A stretch of 21,544 nt of DNA from Phaeoceros laevis (Eukaryota > Anthocerotophyta > Anthocerotopsida > Notothyladales), in contig JBNGIQ010009459.1 in assembly GCA_049999765.1 (NCBI GenBank), positions 107,269 through 128,812 on the forward strand, given 5' to 3'. The notes under the pieces are model-generated. The model worked only from the letters and a program-made list of their open reading frames with translations, was not told the origin of the DNA and made no database searches. The stretch's first letter is position 1, and each line of letters opens with the position of its first letter. Shown here one piece after another: positions 1 to 9,385 of this stretch. A program made the translations under genes and the position numbers.

Positions 1-322
1 GAGGCTGAGTATATTGCAGCAGCCGAAATGGCCAAGGAGTGCGTTTATATCCGAAGACTTCTTGCCGATTTACAACAGCCTCAACCTGGTCCGACTGTGA
101 TCTACTGTGATAATCAAGCATGCATCGCCCTGTCAAGACCCAAGATACCACGGGCGAACGAAGCACATCCAAATCCGATACCACTTCATCCGGGAAATGG
201 TGGCAACGGAAGAAATCACTCTAGCATTTTGTCGCTCTGAGCATAACTTGGCAGATGTTTTGACAAAGTCGCTACCCAAGGAGCAGCATCAGCGATGCGT
301 TACATGCATGGTCACGCTTTGA
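1..322 (+). pseudogene. Ty1/copia polyprotein, C-terminal RNase H end (frameshifted)
   Basis: This is the last part of a copia-type Pol polyprotein, whose RNase H removes RNA from the RNA:DNA hybrid during reverse transcription. Frame 1 reads EAEYIAAAEMAKE, then a run through IYCDNQACIALSRPKIP, both typical of the copia RNase H core. Near bases 150-165 the frame slips, and the homology continues in frame 2 with TKHIQIRYHFIRE and then HNLADVLTKSLP, the usual copia C-terminus. One or two bases lost or gained would explain it. The 5' part of the element lies outside the window, and the downstream polypurine tract and LTR are in the expected order. The family assignment is secure from these motifs. 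The copy is not able to make a full protein as it stands. Confidence 0.9.
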
Positions 323-377
323 CGAAGTCGCTACCCAAGGAGCAGCATCAGCCATGCGTTACATGCATGGGCGTGAC
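258..377 (+). repeat. 60-bp tandem duplication at the copia 3' end
   Basis: A 60-bp unit starting tttgacaaag at 258 is repeated from 318 (tttgacgaag), with a few substitutions. It duplicates the end of the RNase H coding region (the LTKSLPKEQH codons) into the spacer before the LTR, so the second copy is non-coding. Confidence 0.9.
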
Positions 378-418
378 CAAGCCAGCTGCCATGCATGGGC
401 GTGACCAAGCCAGCTGCC
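363..418 (+). repeat. 28-bp perfect tandem duplication
   Basis: The 28-bp unit beginning atgcatgggcgtgacc occurs at 363-390 and again, identically, at 391-418. It overlaps the end of the 60-bp duplication and sits just before the polypurine tract. Confidence 0.95.
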
Positions 419-419
419 T

Positions 420-629
420 AGTGGGAGTGTTAGAATAATCTTGTTAAGACAACGCTTAGTCACTGATCCTAGGAAATAGCGCTGATTGGTAGATAGAAGA
501 GTCGTGACGTTCTGATCGAAACGTTGAGCACTCATGCCTCTAAAAGGCAGACCGTGTATGCACCGAGTGTGTAGTAATGATATTCTTTCTCGTTCTTAGA
601 CCGTGTGCTCTGTGAGTCTGAGAACAACA
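420..629 (+). mobile_element. Copia polypurine tract and 3' LTR
   Basis: A short purine tract (agtgggag, 420-427) is followed directly by TGTTAGAATAATC, the way many plant copia LTRs begin. The right edge is placed at ...GAGAACAACA (629) because the element should end in CA with a short inverted repeat to TGTT. No target-site duplication can be checked because the left LTR is outside the window. The resulting LTR of about 200 bp is short but within the range of plant copia elements. The left edge is solid and the right edge is an estimate. Confidence 0.65.
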
Positions 630-653
630 GGGAGCAAGTAACTATAGGTCAGC

Positions 654-1451
654 GTGCCAATTGCAGGCATGTTCCCTACGGTTGCGGTATGTTTCGCAAG
701 TGCGGGCAGCCTGAACTTGAGACTGGCTAGGAGGATAGAGAGCTTAGAGGAAAACCAAGTAGTGGGCAACACTGTTCGGGCAATTCTGCTAAACTACGGC
801 CCCGTGACTATTACCGACTGCTGGAGCTACGCTAAGGTATGCTAGCAATCATGGCCCAGGGGTGACATCGGTGCCTGGGCGTAATGTTGTGATCTCCTCA
901 ATTCATTGTTTGTGCAGGAGGAGGGGGTGATTCAGAAGAGTAAGAGACAGATGAAAGTCATTCTTCGCTGGCTCAGAGAGAAGCAAGATGTTCGGGTGAC
1001 ATGTCAACACTTTAGCAATGAGGATGGTGCATCAGCAGCAAAGAATTTCTGTTCTCCTTAATCTCCACAAAGTCTGTTGTTCCTGGTGCCTGAACTTGTG
1101 GCTACCTGAACTTGTGGCGTTCTGGCACACGGCATCCAAGGGCCTAGCAGTATCGTATGCACACTGGCTGCACAATCTGGTGCCACTGGGAATTCATCAC
1201 CAGCTGAAAAGGCTGATCTCGCCAATGCTGTGGATTTGGGAGATGGGTCAATGCAAGAATTATGCATGTCCTCCAGGTGTGTACTTAAGACTTGCTGCAT
1301 CATGCAAGAGCAGAGCAGGGCAATCATGAATGCAATTTCAGGTGGGCATAACAAACATACTGTCAGTTCTGCTATGACGAAGTCACCAGAGAAGGGAAAC
1401 ACTAGGGAAACACTAGGGCTTTGGGACAGAGTCCTACAAGTAGGAGGTTGA
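654..1451 (+). pseudogene. Unrecognised coding remnants
   Basis: Several short open stretches lie here. One runs 654-845 (63 aa), another 907-1080 reads VIQKSKRQMKVILRWLREK and onward, and a third is open from the stop near 1105 to 1451 in another frame, containing KADLANAVDLGDGSMQEL. The composition (Ala/Ser/Asp-rich with amphipathic stretches) looks protein-like rather than random, and the frames could be exons or frameshifted parts of one gene. I do not recognise a family. A transposon-derived ORF next to the copia LTR is possible but not supported by any motif. Stops and frame changes make a functional gene unlikely. Confidence 0.25.
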
Positions 1452-1513
1452 CCAAGCCCGTGCAATTACGGCACTGAAGGTCACCGACGGGCATGCTATC
1501 AAAAACTGGTAGA

Positions 1514-1632
1514 GCATACCCTAAGCTCCCACACTTTGCATACCCTAAGCTCCCACACTAAGCATACCCTAAGCTCCCACACTAAGCATACCCTAAGCTC
1601 CCACGCTAAGCATACCCTAAGCTCCCACACTT
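1514..1632 (+). repeat. 24-bp minisatellite, five copies
   Basis: Five direct copies of a 24-bp unit (gcataccctaagctcccacacta plus one base) start at 1514, 1538, 1562, 1586 and 1610. Copies differ by one or two bases and the last is slightly short. CCCTAA occurs once per unit, but this is not telomeric DNA because the rest of the unit is unrelated. The array directly abuts the inverted F-box fragment. Confidence 0.95.
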
Positions 1633-1872
1633 GTCCGCCTCCCTTCTCTTCATTCTACATACCATGTAGTTTGTCGACCCTCTCGGGCTCGCATCGAACA
1701 TGTAGGTAAGAACAGAATATCCCTCAGGCTGGCCACTAGCTTCAAGAGAGGGTCGACAAACTTCACGGTATGCAGAATGGAGAGTAGCGAGGCATACAAC
1801 GGATTTGTGCCCCTATAGCTAATCTGCCAGGCGAGGTCTGCACTGCGCATGCATATGCTTTCCCACCGCCTA
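1628..1872 (+). pseudogene. Inverted duplication of an F-box gene fragment (antisense then sense)
   Basis: The right part (about 1746-1872) aligns in the sense direction with bases about 10440-10550 of the F-box/kelch gene in this window. Shared stretches include the run around atctgccaggcgaggtctgc, matching the gene's LPGEVRTACPWPPP segment. The left part (about 1628-1740) matches the same gene region in antisense, for example ctcgggctcgcatcgaacat against the reverse complement of 10400-10430. The two halves are therefore self-complementary. The core arms, 1651-1684 and 1746-1779, pair with about 3 mismatches in 34, including a perfect 15-bp stretch (1670-1684 with 1746-1760). Weaker pairing extends to 1628/1802. 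Stops and indels show it codes for nothing. Confidence 0.8.
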
Positions 1873-1879
1873 GTCATTT

Positions 1880-2383
1880 GAAGCGAAATTGTTCACATCG
1901 CTGCAGTGATCTACATCGTACGCTAAACATGCTGCAACTGGGCCATGGCTGTTGGCACTCTAGATCTAAGATCTCACCAAAGTGCACTATAGCAAAGGAC
2001 CTACAAGCTTAGTATTGAAGGCCTAAAAAATTAGGGACGTGCCTCCTCCTTATATAGACGAACTCATAGACCAATGTTATCGAGATCTCTGAATAATTAT
2101 TTGATCGAGTTTTGGTGAAATATAAACTGTACTTAATTTTTTCCAGCTCTTATATTTACTAATGTATTTACAAAAAAAAATCTTTATTAATAACTATTTA
2201 TGTCTTACAGCTAGGTGTAAATCAATGACACACTAAGTTACATGAAAGCCAAGCGTCATATACCCCCTCTTTTGGGGCTTACATAAATTACTATGAAATT
2301 CATGGAAAATTACAGGGGTATAAACCGTAAAGTGCAAAGTTGCATCACACCACACTTTAAGATACATTCAACATATGCTCACT
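1880..2383. other. AT-rich intergenic stretch
   Basis: No gene, RNA or repeat recognised. The sequence is AT-rich with homopolymer runs. A short palindromic run (ccccctcttttgggg) sits near 2263-2277. Confidence 0.5.
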
Positions 2384-2482
2384 ATGTCTGAGGATAGGCT
2401 ACCCATAAAAGCATTTGAGGATGCTCTAGCCATGTTCCATGAGCAAAAATTGAGACGAAGAAAGGATGGTACGCTAACCTGA
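2384..2482 (+). CDS. Small ORF, 32 codons, possible exon remnant
   Basis: An ATG-initiated frame reads MSEDRLPIKAFEDALAMF and then a basic stretch, HEQKLRRRKDG, before TGA. An acidic-to-basic amphipathic segment like this looks protein-like. In another frame, after a possible splice acceptor (ggctgcag at about 2494), the sequence continues RWDVYDNPLEVTNLDIHV. I cannot name the family. It may be two decayed exons of one gene, or chance. Confidence 0.2.
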   Translation: MSEDRLPIKAFEDALAMFHEQKLRRRKDGTLT

Positions 2483-2654
2483 TCACTTGGCTGCAGCGAT
2501 GGGATGTTTATGATAATCCACTTGAAGTCACCAATCTTGATATACATGTAATGCATTTTCATGGAATGAAGGCCCATCGACACAAGATAAGGTTTTTTAT
2601 CGCGCACACATCAATACTCGCGACACATATTAGGCTGCTCCCTACGTTTCCCAT

Positions 2655-2854
2655 GAGATCACACGTAACAATCTTACTTACATAGCGCAAATCCGACTTA
2701 GGGTAGATTCCCTTAATACAGTTATGGAGTGAGCTTTCCGACAAGATGAACCAAGAGATCACACGTAACAATCTTACTTACATGGCGCAAATCCGACTTG
2801 GGGTAGATTCCCTCAATACAGTTATGGAGTGAGCTTTCCGACAAGATGAACCAA
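2655..2854 (+). repeat. 100-bp tandem duplication
   Basis: A 100-bp unit starting gagatcacacgtaac at 2655 is repeated at 2755 with only a few substitutions (for example tagcgcaaat/tggcgcaaat). It is non-coding on both strands as far as I can see. Confidence 0.95.
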
Positions 2855-3275
2855 GACCATGTAACAGATGAATTATCACATCATTATCATTTACAACTGT
2901 ACTACTTCCCTCCAAGCCAGGCTCACCCATCATTCACTCTTTTTTTTCTTACCTTACCAATCAATCAACATTGGGCAACCAGAATGGATCAATCTACCAA
3001 TTATGAACGACCCTCATGAAAATAACCAAGTGTCAACAACATATCTAGACGAGGACGCCCACAACAATGACTTCTCTCTATCCAGTATAGGAACAGCTAA
3101 CACCCAAGGGTATTCATTATAGTTACACATTAGTGAATTTTTAGATAAGTTAATTACCAATATCAATCTAGACATTTTCAAATATGTATTGACCTGCCCA
3201 GTTAATAGCAGCGTGTTGGCTCCTACGTGGCGTTGGGAACACGTTAAAAGTAATAAATTCGTTCATTCATTCATT
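2855..3275. other. Intergenic, nothing recognised
   Basis: An 84-codon open frame (2868-3122) is present, but its composition looks random and it has no family resemblance. The stretch ends in a short ATTC run (3261-3275). Confidence 0.4.
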
Positions 3276-3379
3276 CTTAGTCCTTCTTAGGAGCCAACCC
3301 TATGCATGCATTGTGATTGTCTGCAGCCTTAGTCCTTCTTAGGAGCCAACCCTATGCATGCATTGTGATTGTCTGCAGC
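3276..3379 (+). repeat. 52-bp tandem duplication
   Basis: The unit cttagtccttcttaggagcc and onward occurs at 3276-3327 and again, essentially identical, at 3328-3379. Confidence 0.95.
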
Positions 3380-3494
3380 CTGACTCTACATTCCAGCTGA
3401 CAAACCGAATGAAGCAGGCTCATCCCATGATTGATTGGAGACCTATGACCTAAAACTTGCGTCCTCGCGATTTATTATCTACACTACAAATAAT

Positions 3495-3533
3495 TTACTA
3501 TTACTACTACTACTATTAGTACTACTACTACTA
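3495..3533 (+). repeat. (TAC)n/(ACT)n microsatellite
   Basis: An imperfect trinucleotide run (tactactactac with one ATTAGT interruption). The same trinucleotide, on either strand, recurs as short runs near 4113, 4207, 5098, 6643 and 16570. Confidence 0.9.
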
Positions 3534-3679
3534 TTGTGACGGGACTCGATACTTCTAGTCTCCAGCATGCGGTGTGAACGTGTGGGAATAATACCGGTTA
3601 AGTTCATTCCAGTTCGGGCAATGTGCTAGTGTGCTAGGATACGTACAAGGTCATGTGGCAACCTTGCATGGTCCTGCAA

Positions 3680-3803
3680 GATCCTCGTACGTAGCGATCA
3701 GTGTGGTTTGGGTGTACGTGCAAGCTTAAAGTGAAAGGAGTGATCCTCATACGTAGGGACCAGTGTGGTTTGGGTGTACGTGCAAGCTTAAAGTGAAAGG
3801 AGT
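3680..3803 (+). repeat. 62-bp tandem duplication
   Basis: A unit starting gatcctcgtacgtag at 3680 repeats from 3742 (gatcctcatacgtag) with about four substitutions. It includes the shared run cagtgtggtttgggtgtacg. Confidence 0.95.
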
Positions 3804-4048
3804 GAAAGGAACGCAGGGCCGTTGGCCAGCACAAGTTCGAGACCACAATTTCTTGTCATTATTTCTCTCTCTTTTTGACAAGCGCGCTTGAACCTAGAGC
3901 ACGGTTCTACAGGACCGTAACAATTGCACTTTGGAAGTGAAGCTCTACGCTTTAAAGATGGTCATGGATGATAAAAGGAGCAAGGGAAGATGATAGCAAT
4001 GGCACGGCTCTGAACAACACCTCTTCCAAACTACAGACCTATCTAGAT

Positions 4049-4234
4049 ACTAGTTATGTAGGTGTAAGGTTGTCATTTGAAGAGTAGGGTTGATGGCTTA
4101 TAGAACATAGCAAGCAGTAGTAGTAGTAGTAGGGGGTGAACACTAGTTATGTAGGTATAAGGTTGTCATTTGAAGAATAGAGTTGATGGCTTATAGAACA
4201 TGGCAAGTAGTAGTAGTAGTAGTAGGGGTGGACA
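4049..4234 (+). repeat. 93-bp tandem duplication with internal (GTA)n
   Basis: A unit starting actagttatgtagg at 4049 repeats at 4142. Each copy ends in a (GTA)n run (about 4111-4130 and 4206-4227). Copies differ at several positions, so this duplication is older than the 100-bp one. Confidence 0.9.
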
Positions 4235-4312
4235 CGCCGTGTTAATATGTTAATATCTGTGTTAATATAAAAGTAATCTAATGCTCTGTGCTAATCGGTA
4301 TCTATACCGATT

Positions 4313-6436
4313 GATACTTCTTGTCATCCAACGATAATCTAGTGTGTAGCATAAATAATGGGGTAACTCCAAGCTTATTGTGGGCGCACTTGGATGAACG
4401 ACCGTTTTCAAAACGATTTTTCTCAGAGCTCGAGAGGGAGTCTGGAATACATTTATTTTTCAGAGTGAGTGGATGTGGGAAGGCCCGCACTTTACTAGAA
4501 CTGGGGACACGAAGACCTTGTTTGTATTTTGTCGGAAGAGCGGGAGCATGGACGTTTGAATCGGAGGATATAACTACTATTGGGAAGTACTTGCTTCGAT
4601 TGTATCCTGAAGAGACACATGAGATTCCGTTGCAAGTGCTTTGCTGCTGTATTGGTGCGGCAGTGGTTGCAAGGCTTTATCTTTATAAAGCTTTAAAGGA
4701 GCATCTGTCAAGTTGCTCCAATTTAGAATGGTTGGTCCTCCAAACAGAGTCTCCAACAGCTCAACGAGATGTGTTTGATGATGTGACTTCGAAGTTGATA
4801 GAGCATTTTATTATGTCACTAAGTTATGCTATCAGTGACCTCACTGTTATGTTTAAGCATGCCATCACGAAGCTGCAATCCGAGATTGGGTGGAAGGGTT
4901 TTGTGGTTATTGATGAATGCCAAGAATTGAACAGAATGCTGGTTAACCGGTTTTCATCCGAAACCTTGGGATCTATGACTAGATCTTTGTTAACTCCCTT
5001 TGTACATGGGTTGTCCAAATTGGCCAAGAATATGTTTTTCATCTCTCGAAGTGGAGCTACTCTTCTAACATTGAGGAGTCGCCGGTGTGTCCACCCTCTA
5101 CTACTACTATGCTAACAGGCTCTATGAAGAGTCAAAACTTTTTTCAGCACAATGACTTCCCAGAGTTTGATTCAGTGGAAGACATGCAAGAGTATGCAGT
5201 GCAGTTTGTTGNNNNNNNNNNACCCAGAGCTTGGATATGGAGATCATATTCAGTTTATACAGGGGAAGACGTAGGTTTTTTGTTACTGCATTGGAAAGAT
5301 TTTTGGTGGAGCCGAGTGGGACATCCACTCAATTCTTCATAAACTTTGCAGAAAAAAGTTGTTCAGAGTCTGGGTCAACGCTCGGCATAGTACGATCTAT
5401 CCGAGATGATGTGGATAAGCTGTGGATAAGAGGAGATCAAAAGGTCAAGGACCTTGTGAGAGATGTTGTGTTCGAAATGTACTATTTCGGTGCTGACAAG
5501 TGTATTTTTACATATCCATCATCTTTGGCACTTATCGAGTATGGTTTGGGATGAGTGAACGTGATGTCTCATGCTGGCATACACAACTTTTCTAATAAGC
5601 GAGAAGCTTTTTATGATGAGCCATTATTAGGTCTTGAAGAAGGTGTGTTACCTACTGAGGAAGATGCAAGGCACTTTTGTGTAAAGATTGATGAACCATT
5701 GGTAGCTATGGCACTGCTCAAAAAGCTTTCTGTACATAGACAAGAACATGCACAAAAGGCATTTGCAGTTGCGAGTGCGTGTCCTGAACACTTTGGAAAA
5801 CTATGGGAGGTAGCAACAGTAGAATCACTCGGGAGATATTTTGATGGCAGGGCTCCACTTGCGGTACTTTCGGAATATTTCGACAATGATGTCTTCCCAA
5901 AGAGTGCTGCTATCTACTCTGAGAAATGTGAGCTCGTCCAGTGTGAGGTGCTGAGACCTACTTTGGTTAAATCCGTCAGCAATGACTATCGTTTGTTGAA
6001 TTGGTTAGAAGCAATAGAGAAGACGACGTCTTCCTATCCAACTTTTCTGCATACAGGGCCAGAGGGGGATTTTGGTCTAGATTTGATATTTATTCTCAAG
6101 TCAACTGAGACCAAGAAGTTTGTTCCTGTCTTTTGCCAAATGCGATCTGGGAAGACGGACGAGTTATCAGCATTTGCATCTCTGGATGCAACAAGCTTAT
6201 ACACTCACAATAGGGTTGGTAGCATCCGAAGAAGCGAAGATGCTCAAGGTGTGGCAAAGATCCAGGAGTGGTGTGCTACAGGGTACTTGCTAGCAACCCG
6301 CGCTGCAGTCGAAGTAAGTTTATACAATAGTATTTCACATTTATACAAACATGACCTTTCAGTACACCTTTCACGTCAACCAAGAGACACGTCTGTATCT
6401 GGGCAGGCATCTACCCCCTTTAAAAAAGACGGTTAA
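4313..6436 (+). pseudogene. Crinkler/RHS-type NTPase-nuclease-like gene, degenerate
   Basis: Three blocks in series look like one broken protein. Block 1 (from about 4315 to 5070) has a P-loop-like motif SGCGKAR (about 4468-4488) and a Walker B-like GFVVIDECQE (about 4897-4926). Block 2 (about 5060-5551) is interrupted by a frame change, the 10-N assembly gap and a second frame change near 5262. Block 3 (5555-6436) follows an in-frame TGA (5552-5554) and carries GLDLIFIL then VFCQMRSGK (about 6073-6154). That hydrophobic strand-Asp followed by Q-x-K-like pattern resembles PD-(D/E)XK nucleases. The order NTPase then REase-fold domain is that of the Crinkler/RHS-type proteins known from oomycetes, fungi, kinetoplastids and some other eukaryotes. 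In Walker A the usual Thr/Ser after the Lys is Ala, so ATP use is doubtful even before the breaks. There is no start ATG: a stop lies at 4312-4314. Family assignment is from pattern memory, not a search. Confidence 0.6.
5212..5221. other. Assembly gap (10 N)
   Basis: Ten undetermined bases inside the NTPase-nuclease-like pseudogene. The true size of the gap is unknown, so one of the apparent frame changes around it may be an artefact. Confidence 1.
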
Positions 6437-6545
6437 ATTAGGTTGGGTCGGGAAATAATCATACGGATTAAATCACATCACCATGCCACTACTGGAAATA
6501 TCACATACGTTATAGAATTCAAATGAAGGCCCGGTTATCTGCCAG

Positions 6546-6585
6546 CTAAGGAAGGTCACAGTCGCGAGACTATAACCTTCCTTAG
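6546..6585. repeat. Perfect 11-bp inverted repeat with nested hairpin
   Basis: ctaaggaaggt (6546-6556) pairs perfectly with accttccttag (6575-6585). The 18-base spacer itself holds agtc-gcga-gact, and the outer flanks ctgcca/tggcag extend the symmetry. It lies about 110 bases past the broken nuclease-like gene. It could be a transcript-end structure or the core of a small inverted-repeat element. No target-site duplication was found. Confidence 0.8.
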
Positions 6586-6589
6586 TGCA

Positions 6590-7490
6590 CATCAAGTGGC
6601 AGCACGCCTGATTCCCTCGTGGAGTCGCCCAGGCATGTACACCCCTTACTACTACTACATTCACATGTTGGTACGTCAAGCATGTGGTTAACTCCGAAAA
6701 TGGAAAAGTTGTAAGTTGTTAGACTTGGCGTTTGACAAGTTGCTCGAAGCAAGTCGCTCAAAACAAAGTAGTATAACTAGCCACACCCTATGTTTTCTAG
6801 GAGCCAAGTGAGTCAATCCACAAGGGCAAAGGTCTCCCTACGTGCCCTGGAACTACTTGCAATTCTACCAATTGTTCCACAAATTTATGCTTAAAAATTG
6901 ACCACTGACGTGGATTACTGAACCTTATGATGATGAGGTTTTATTTGAAGTATTTTTTTGCTTACGTAGTAGGAGTAGTAAAGAGCTACAATATACCGAC
7001 TCCACTTGCTAAATAATCGTCTTGGTATGCCTTTTAATTAATCAATTATTGCTCCATTATCAACAATGAGCATCTATATTCTGTTTTTTTTTAACTTCTT
7101 ACCTTTTGAATTCATCGTTTGAGGTCAATTTTGCTTTCAAAAAAAACATTGCTCGTTTATGAGATGATTTGACCACTATCAGAAAAGATATCGTGCACTT
7201 AAAATAACCTTTGGACAGTGGATGTGGCATTGGTGAGTTAGCTCAGTTAGCTCCTAGGCTAGGAGAATAGTTCGCGTATGCATCCTTTTTTAGTGTGATA
7301 TGAAGCTATACAGTCATGTAGCACAATTTGCAATTAGTTTGCCAAGGATTTTGGTCATAATTTTTGTAGATTGATGATAAAAGAGAAATTTGTCGTTAGT
7401 TTACTAATAGTTTCATGTACAAATTCTTAAAGATGAGGATTAATGGCCATGTGGATGATATCCGAGTGCAGCATATATATCTGACTTCCA
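6590..7490. other. AT-rich intergenic stretch
   Basis: No gene recognised. The only structure is a small palindrome (ctcctag-g-ctaggag, around 7251-7266) next to a short direct repeat of gttagctc. Confidence 0.5.
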
Positions 7491-7491
7491 T

Positions 7492-7716
7492 GTGCAACTC
7501 GCAAAATCTAAAGGTCATGTTTCACTAGCGCCTATACCAGTCAAAAAAATTCTATTGGCAACCGTCGGACGAGAAGCTTTAAAAAATTTGAGATCATGGT
7601 TTGCTGCACAAAACTCATCTTCTATAGTAGTTTTGTCTATCTATACTTTGTGTAAGATTTGTTTGTGCCATAAGGACAATGCGGGCTTTCTTGCTTCAAT
7701 AGTGCTTCCTGACTGA
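7492..7716 (+). CDS. Hypothetical ORF, 74 codons
   Basis: An open frame containing VKKILLATVGREALKNLRSW and a Cys-containing hydrophobic tail, with no in-frame ATG at the marked start (CTG/ATG ambiguity). The Lys/Leu-rich middle could be a helix. I do not recognise it, and it lies in AT-rich DNA with no promoter I can support. It may be a gene remnant or chance. Confidence 0.2.
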   Translation: MQLAKSKGHVSLAPIPVKKILLATVGREALKNLRSWFAAQNSSSIVVLSIYTLCKICLCHKDNAGFLASIVLPD

Positions 7717-7951
7717 CTGATGGAGGGGACCATATAGGTCCTTGTAGAAGTTAACTGCATAACTTAACCATTATTTGTGGGCTAGAGGATTCAGTTCCTT
7801 CGTGCTACGAGATGAAAATAGATTGTGCTCGCAATTTCAGAAGCCGGAAAAAATATTTTGTCATACTTCTCCTTAAATACTTCTGCACTTTCATCTCATA
7901 CAAACCTGCGAGTTGACATGGGCCCCTACATTATTTCTCACACGGTTTGGG

Positions 7952-7962
7952 GTCCCACATCG
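7952..7962 (+). promoter_or_regulatory. Exact plant snRNA upstream sequence element (USE)
   Basis: GTCCCACATCG matches the plant snRNA USE consensus RTCCCACATCG at all 11 positions. In plants this element drives U-snRNA, U6, 7SL and some snoRNA genes, with a TATA box 23-26 bp (Pol III) or about 33 bp (Pol II) downstream. The best downstream candidate is ttttattt near 8000, closer to the Pol II spacing. I could not recognise an snRNA body after it (about 8030 onward), so it may be an orphan promoter remnant or drive an unknown RNA. Confidence 0.5.
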
Positions 7963-8690
7963 TAATCTTATACCAACTACATGTGCAAAGGGTGAGGTTT
8001 TATTTGTGTAAAAGCTCATAGATCGCGAGAGCATCAGCGCAAGAAGCTTTTAGCAAGAATCGAATAGAATGCATTAAGTTGTAGTAGTGTCTTATATATA
8101 GCAGGTTCTTTAAATAACCCCTATAACCAAGCATAACTAATACGGACTGCTAAAGTTTTACGAACTCCAATACCACCCCTACTCAGGTCGTATTTGATCC
8201 AAAACTTTAAAATAATTTTTGGCTTATGTCAAAATTGAATAAATTTATCCATAGATGATAGATCTGAAGATGATAAAAAATAGGACGTGTTGAATGCATA
8301 AATTTTTTTCCTTTACTATGTGAAACATGATGAATAACCTCACTTGATTCCCTATTTTTTGTTTTCATTCGTTCTGCCATTTTCATATGTACAAGTTTGA
8401 AGAAGTTAATAATCATAACTAACTTGCTTACTTAAATTCATTTTTCATTCTTTGCAGAGACGTGAGCGATTCTGTGTCTGTTGAGTTAAACAGTTTAGAT
8501 TACAGCATGCATCGAGTCATTTAGGATTGGTTGGGTAGCGGTTATAACAGATACATTCCCTGACTTTTATGTACTTGCTGTGCTTATGCAACACACTTGA
8601 GCATTCATGTTGTGCTCACACTAAACAATGAATCGTGATGCAATCCTACGCATACTCACATGCCTGATTAGCACGGTTTCTGCAGTGTCC
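7963..8690. other. Intergenic, nothing recognised apart from the USE-linked segment
   Basis: AT-rich with no coding pattern. If the USE is active, a small RNA would be expected to start around 8025-8035, but no known RNA sequence is visible there. Confidence 0.4.
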
Positions 8691-8694
8691 ACAA

Positions 8695-8775
8695 CTTTAG
8701 GGCTTTTTTCTCTAGCCCTAACCTGAACTTTTAGGGCTGGTATATAGAGTATACAAGATGCACTTGAGCTCTACT
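8695..8775 (+). promoter_or_regulatory. Promoter-like block A (TTTAGGG/CCCTAA motifs plus TATA)
   Basis: Three telobox-half motifs (ctttagggc, tagccctaa, ttttaggg) are followed by tatatagagtata (8741-8753) and then cttgagctc. The same order is found 600 bp downstream in front of the F-box gene (block B). No ORF follows block A, so it is probably a duplicated, orphan promoter copy. Confidence 0.4.
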
Positions 8776-9286
8776 TTCCCGCAATCAATCTCTTGCTATT
8801 GCACCCTATGCTTTGGAGACTCTTTCGTCTTCTCCAAGTTGCGTGTGCGCTATGGTTTTCTCATACCTTTAAACATTGAGAGTATTACTAGAACCTCCTG
8901 TTCTTTAAACCTATCTATATAATGTAGCATCTAGTTTGCCTTCAGTATTGAGTAATAGATAATAATGAAGAGTTACGTTTTAAAAAGAGGCATGGATAAC
9001 TGGCCTTATATATGGCATAATTACACTTGTGTTGTTCATTCTTTTTTTTGATACAGAAGAGTAAAACTCAGAAGACCATCCCAAATAGTACTGACGAGCA
9101 TCATGTGAAGTTGTATTAAATTCTCTATGAATATTATAAAATATTTTCAAGATGACTCATGTATATATATAAGAAGTATAAGAAGTGAATGAGAACAATC
9201 CGTAATTTATTTATTCATTACTTCTATCATTGTAGATTCACAAGATGAGTATCACGAGATAAAAAACAAGGCAATCGCATATTCGA

Positions 9287-9385
9287 AGGCTTTAGGGCAC
9301 AAGTGGGTTAGTAGCCCTAAATGGATGGGCAATTTTAGGGTTAGTCTGCATAGAATATAAAGGAGCAGTTGAGCACTCCTCGAGC
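9287..9385 (+). promoter_or_regulatory. Promoter-like block B, likely for the F-box gene
   Basis: ctttagggc, tagccctaa and ttttaggg precede ATATAAA (9355-9361), followed by gttgagc. A TSS near 9385-9390 would give a 5' leader of about 320 bases. That leader could contain an intron from cg|gtaaaatc (about 9487) to actgcag|gatcgc (9693). An exact telobox TAGGGTTT lies at 9655-9662, a motif common in promoters or leaders of plant growth-related genes. Confidence 0.5.

Noticed and set aside
1058-1465. Minus-strand ORF of 135 codons
   Set aside because: It is antisense to other open frames, has no family resemblance and a Cys/Ser/Leu composition typical of shadow frames.
1514-1632. CCCTAA-containing repeats as telomeric DNA
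   Set aside because: CCCTAA appears once in each 24-bp unit; the rest is unrelated, so it is a minisatellite rather than telomere sequence.
1514-1632. Regular direct repeats as a CRISPR array
   Set aside because: The units are contiguous with no variable spacers, and the surroundings are eukaryotic.
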